Of a stretch of 64,000 nt of DNA, positions 61,020-64,000 are shown one piece after another. The notes below the pieces were generated by a model. It made no database searches, was not told where the DNA came from, and was given only the letters and a program-made list of their open reading frames with translations. The DNA comes from Zygnema cylindricum. Its lineage: Eukaryota > Streptophyta > Zygnematophyceae > Zygnematales > Zygnemataceae. Both the position numbers and the translations under genes were made by a program. Each line of letters begins with the position of its first letter. Within the stretch, counting starts at the first letter, position 1. The DNA lies in the NCBI GenBank assembly GCA_037447655.1, contig JBBHKE010000822.1:38677-102676 (forward strand), written 5' to 3'.

Positions 61020-61110
61020 GGGTGTGTTCTCATGTAACCGTAACCTAGTCTTCCTACTTTGTTTTTATGTGAAGATTTTTCGTACATATTTAAGAAGTGC
61101 GGTGCTAAGT
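61020..61110 (+). mobile_element. Left end of a family A element, right end not found
   Basis: GGGTGTGTTCTCATGTAACCG after TAA (61017-61019), continuing CTACTTTGTTTTTATGTGAAG as in 8329. No matching right terminus recognised before the window ends. Confidence 0.6.
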
Positions 61111-62460
61111 TTTAATGCTAAGTGAATGCGAAAAATAATGCGAATGGGAAAAACGCAATGATCGGCACAGCCGCTGGAAATCTGTTCGACCTCTTATTTT
61201 AGTATGCGTGTGTTTTTTGGGGTGAAAAAATCCGTCGAAAACTGCCCGTAAAATTTGTTAGGAATGTTTTTTTTATTTTTTTTGCCGTCGCGAAACGGAA
61301 ATTGATTCGTCCTATTCGCGAATTCATCCTCGCAAAAAAATTACGACGCAAAAAAAAATTAAGCCGCCGAAAAAAATAGTATTTTCACATATTTTTGTTC
61401 TTCCCGTGCTATTTTATATAATTTTATTTGTATTTGCCACGTGGCAGATTTTAATTGGCCAACTATTTCCCCGAGTCCTGCAAATGGACCCGCCCTTTGG
61501 GTCACTGCTCAGAAATTGCTCATTTTGACCTAAATCAGGTGTTTTTTTTGGGCCAATGGGGTCCATCCTAAGGAAAACGTCAGGGCGTTTGTCCTTTCTG
61601 TGAAACCGACATCCCTTCACTTCGTATCCTGATGGTACAGTAACGTACTGTACTTTCCAATGGACTTCTATCCTTAGCCACCGGCTTGTGACTTAGTCAA
61701 ACTGTCATATCGAAATTATCACCCGTACTTGTTTCCTATTGGTCGTAAATCTGACAGTCTGACGCCAACTAACTGTCCAGCAATAAGACACGATTCAGAA
61801 TCCAGAGAAACGAAAATTTTCGTATAGAATCGTACTTTTTGGACGTATTTGCATCCGCCAAAACAGGAAAATGCAAGTGCAGAGTTGGTTACAGCCTGTC
61901 ACGTAAGACTCTGACGGATTTTTCCATGTGTAGTGATGGCGATTTTGGTGTGGACAGTGGCCGTTAAACAGTTAAAGTGACCGTCAGTTTTTTGCACGAC
62001 ATTTGTACCGGCTGGACTTCTAAAGTTCCGCAAAAATTAGGGTTAGGGTTCTAAGTTTTTAACAACATTAAAAAAAGCTTTGCTATTACGTTTAGTAAAG
62101 AAGGTAAAATTCGTATAATACCGCATAAAATTGTATTTTACTTTTGCAACATCGAAAAAAAAATATACATATATATATATATATACTGCCAAAAAAGGTG
62201 AGCACGTGTACGGAGTCCAAAAAAACTGTCGGTGGTGGTCACTTATTTGACGTCGTCACATCTCAAGATTAAGGGCAAAGAGAAAAAAACAAACGAAAAA
62301 AATTACATACGAAAAGAAAAAAAATGTAAAGATGGAAGAAATAAACCTTTCACAGCCGTCACATCACCTCAGGTGACAAAAGTACGAATTTTTAATTTTA
62401 GGTTCTAATGGAGAATTAATTATATTTTACGTAAAATTTTATGTACTGTGGCGTACAGTA
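61111..62460. other. Interval without recognised gene
   Basis: Short telomere-like TTAGGGTTAGGGTT at 62038-62052 and (TA)n at 62165-62186. Frame 61414-61620 (minus) has no domain. The rest is unassigned AT-rich sequence, probably decayed elements. Confidence 0.35.
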
Positions 62461-62684
62461 CACCGTGTATCACTATAGCCTATTAGTGTTAATATTTTTT
62501 TCGCCAATTAAAGCATCATTTTCCCGTACACTTTTGTCCGATTTTCAATATGAGAAAGCCAATCGGAAGCCGATAATCGTACCTTTCAATCGCAACTGTC
62601 AGATCCAAAATCCGACAATTGTGTACGGATAAAAGATGTTTTAAGTGGCGAAAATAACATTAACGCTAATAGCGACACACGGTG
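62461..62684. mobile_element. Family C MITE (long-interior type), 224 bp
   Basis: Ends CACCGTGTATCACTATAGCC and AACGCTAATAGCGACACACGGTG, TA on both sides (62459-62460 and 62685-62686). The flanking bases GTACAGTA and TACTGTAC extend the inverted symmetry outward. Confidence 0.85.
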
Positions 62685-62686
62685 TA

Positions 62687-64000
62687 CTGTACCCTCTTAA
62701 ATCTGCCGGGAGGATATTGGATATTAGCCCTATTAGGAAACCTATTTCCGTACTTTCATACTTTCATTCGTTTGTACTTTTTGTCGTGACAGAAGGGAAT
62801 GGACAAATTTAAAATTTGGGAGTTTATCACGAGAAAACGTTTAGACGGATAAAACAACCGTCAACTGAAATCGTTCACATATATTTTAGTTCTTCTCTGG
62901 TTATTTTATTTGTCCTTTCTGTTGCTAGCTGCCACGTGTCAATTTTTGAATGCCACGAGGCTCCAAAATTAGGTCATTCCGCAAGACAGCCTTTTGCTTG
63001 GACTGAACCTTTTGTCCTATTAGAGACCGAGATCTACCTATTGAACCAATCCCCTGAAGGCTTGAAACCCTAAACAGCTTTCACACGTGTCAATCATGTG
63101 GTCTTCAGTACACGACATTTTAGTATTTTTCAAAGTCTCTATGCGTGGAATATGTGTCCACCAAAATATGTACGAAAAATATGTACGAAATGTACGAACA
63201 ATATGTGAAAATGTACGGACAATATATATATGAGAATAAGTCCTGACAGTACTGACAGACAGTTCTGACCGCAGGTCGAATTTGTCGCTTTGTAAGGATC
63301 TGCGAAAGAATCCAAAAAAGTACTTTCTTTCTGATATTAATATTCAAACATGGTACACCGCGCATCGTTATTAGTGTCAAAGTTTAAATAGTGTGTAAGT
63401 AAATATACCGTCATTGACGCTAATTAAGAATTTGAAAATTAAAATAAAAAAGGTTTATTCTAATTTCAGTGCTAACGCTAATTTGGAACAGCAAAAATGG
63501 AAAATTTTCTGTACGATTATATACATTATTATATGTATTCGTACAAAATATTAAAAATCGTACACCGTATTGAAATTTAAATATCCGTACATGTCAGACT
63601 AATTTACATGTCAGACCAATCCCGCTTTTTTAGCGCACGTTCCTATGCGAACGCGTCCGATTTAATTCATTTTTTGTAAAATTATCACTTAAAAAGGTAC
63701 ATTTATGTACGGTCTGACATCGACCGTACACCACACTATTTACATATTAATGATAATCACAGTGCCAGTGATTAAACCCAAGAATTTTAAAACTAAAAAA
63801 AGGTTTTTATCATATGCACTAAAATTAAAAAGGAACTGCAATTAACTCCAAGGCATGTTTAATCGCATGTCTTGCTTTCATGTAATTATACATTTATCAC
63901 ACCACATGCCAGCTACAGTCTGGCATGTATTTACATGGAAAAATCAACTTTTAAAATGTTTTTTACTGAATTTAGCCTGCGCAAGCGTATCCTTGCACGC
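62687..64000. other. Right edge of window, no confident gene
   Basis: A family C end starts near 63355 (TACACCGCGCATCGTTATTAG) without a clear partner. Repeated GTACGAA/TGTACG words lie at 63168-63222. A plus frame at 62816-63073 (85 codons) has no recognised domain. Confidence 0.35.

Overview
This is a nuclear window from a eukaryote of the green lineage, most likely a streptophyte (a charophyte alga or early-diverging land plant; the species is not determined). The evidence is a plant-type bifunctional UMP synthase split by spliceosomal introns, two intron-containing tRNA-Tyr(GUA) genes of plant form, Ty1-copia elements, and a secreted Pro-rich/Cys-rich repeat gene. Protein-coding density is very low. 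Most of the window is AT-rich repeat sequence. I found no rRNA, CRISPR array or bacterial-type operon.

Layout. (1) 1-7.3 kb: a short terminal-inverted-repeat (TIR) element, here called family A, interrupted by a decayed Ty1-copia retrotransposon on the minus strand and by a second TIR element (family B). (2) 7.4-18.8 kb: a field of non-autonomous DNA elements. Families A and B have TTA/TAA target duplications, family C has TA, and an hAT-like family has perfect 8-bp duplications. The field includes a 3.5-kb segment present twice in direct orientation, about 99.8% identical. (3) 19.6-22.8 kb: about 3 kb of almost pure polypurine with higher-order periodicity. (4) 22.99-24.7 kb: a probable pseudogene for a secreted protein with three WSC-like Cys-rich modules and a Pro-rich tail. 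(5) 26-31.6 kb: a family C element, a Ty1-copia 3' remnant with its LTR, and a decayed non-LTR-type reverse transcriptase. (6) 31.9-38.3 kb: the one clearly intact protein gene, UMP synthase, in six exons with a long transit-peptide-like N-terminus. (7) 39.9-42.5 kb: two tRNA-Tyr genes flanking a large family B element that itself contains another TIR element. (8) 43-55.8 kb: microsatellites, minisatellites and a 2.3-kb polypyrimidine tract with doubtful E/G/R-rich minus-strand frames. (9) 55.9-64 kb: a tightly packed, nested array of family A, B, C and hAT-like elements.

The genes do not form a shared pathway. UMPS performs the last two steps of de novo pyrimidine synthesis and the tRNAs serve translation. 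The main novelty is the mobile-DNA ecology. Several repeat families are defined here by exact TIRs and target duplications. Insertion order can be read from nested sites. Family B elements also carry long near-perfect palindromes whose arms differ between copies yet stay self-complementary.
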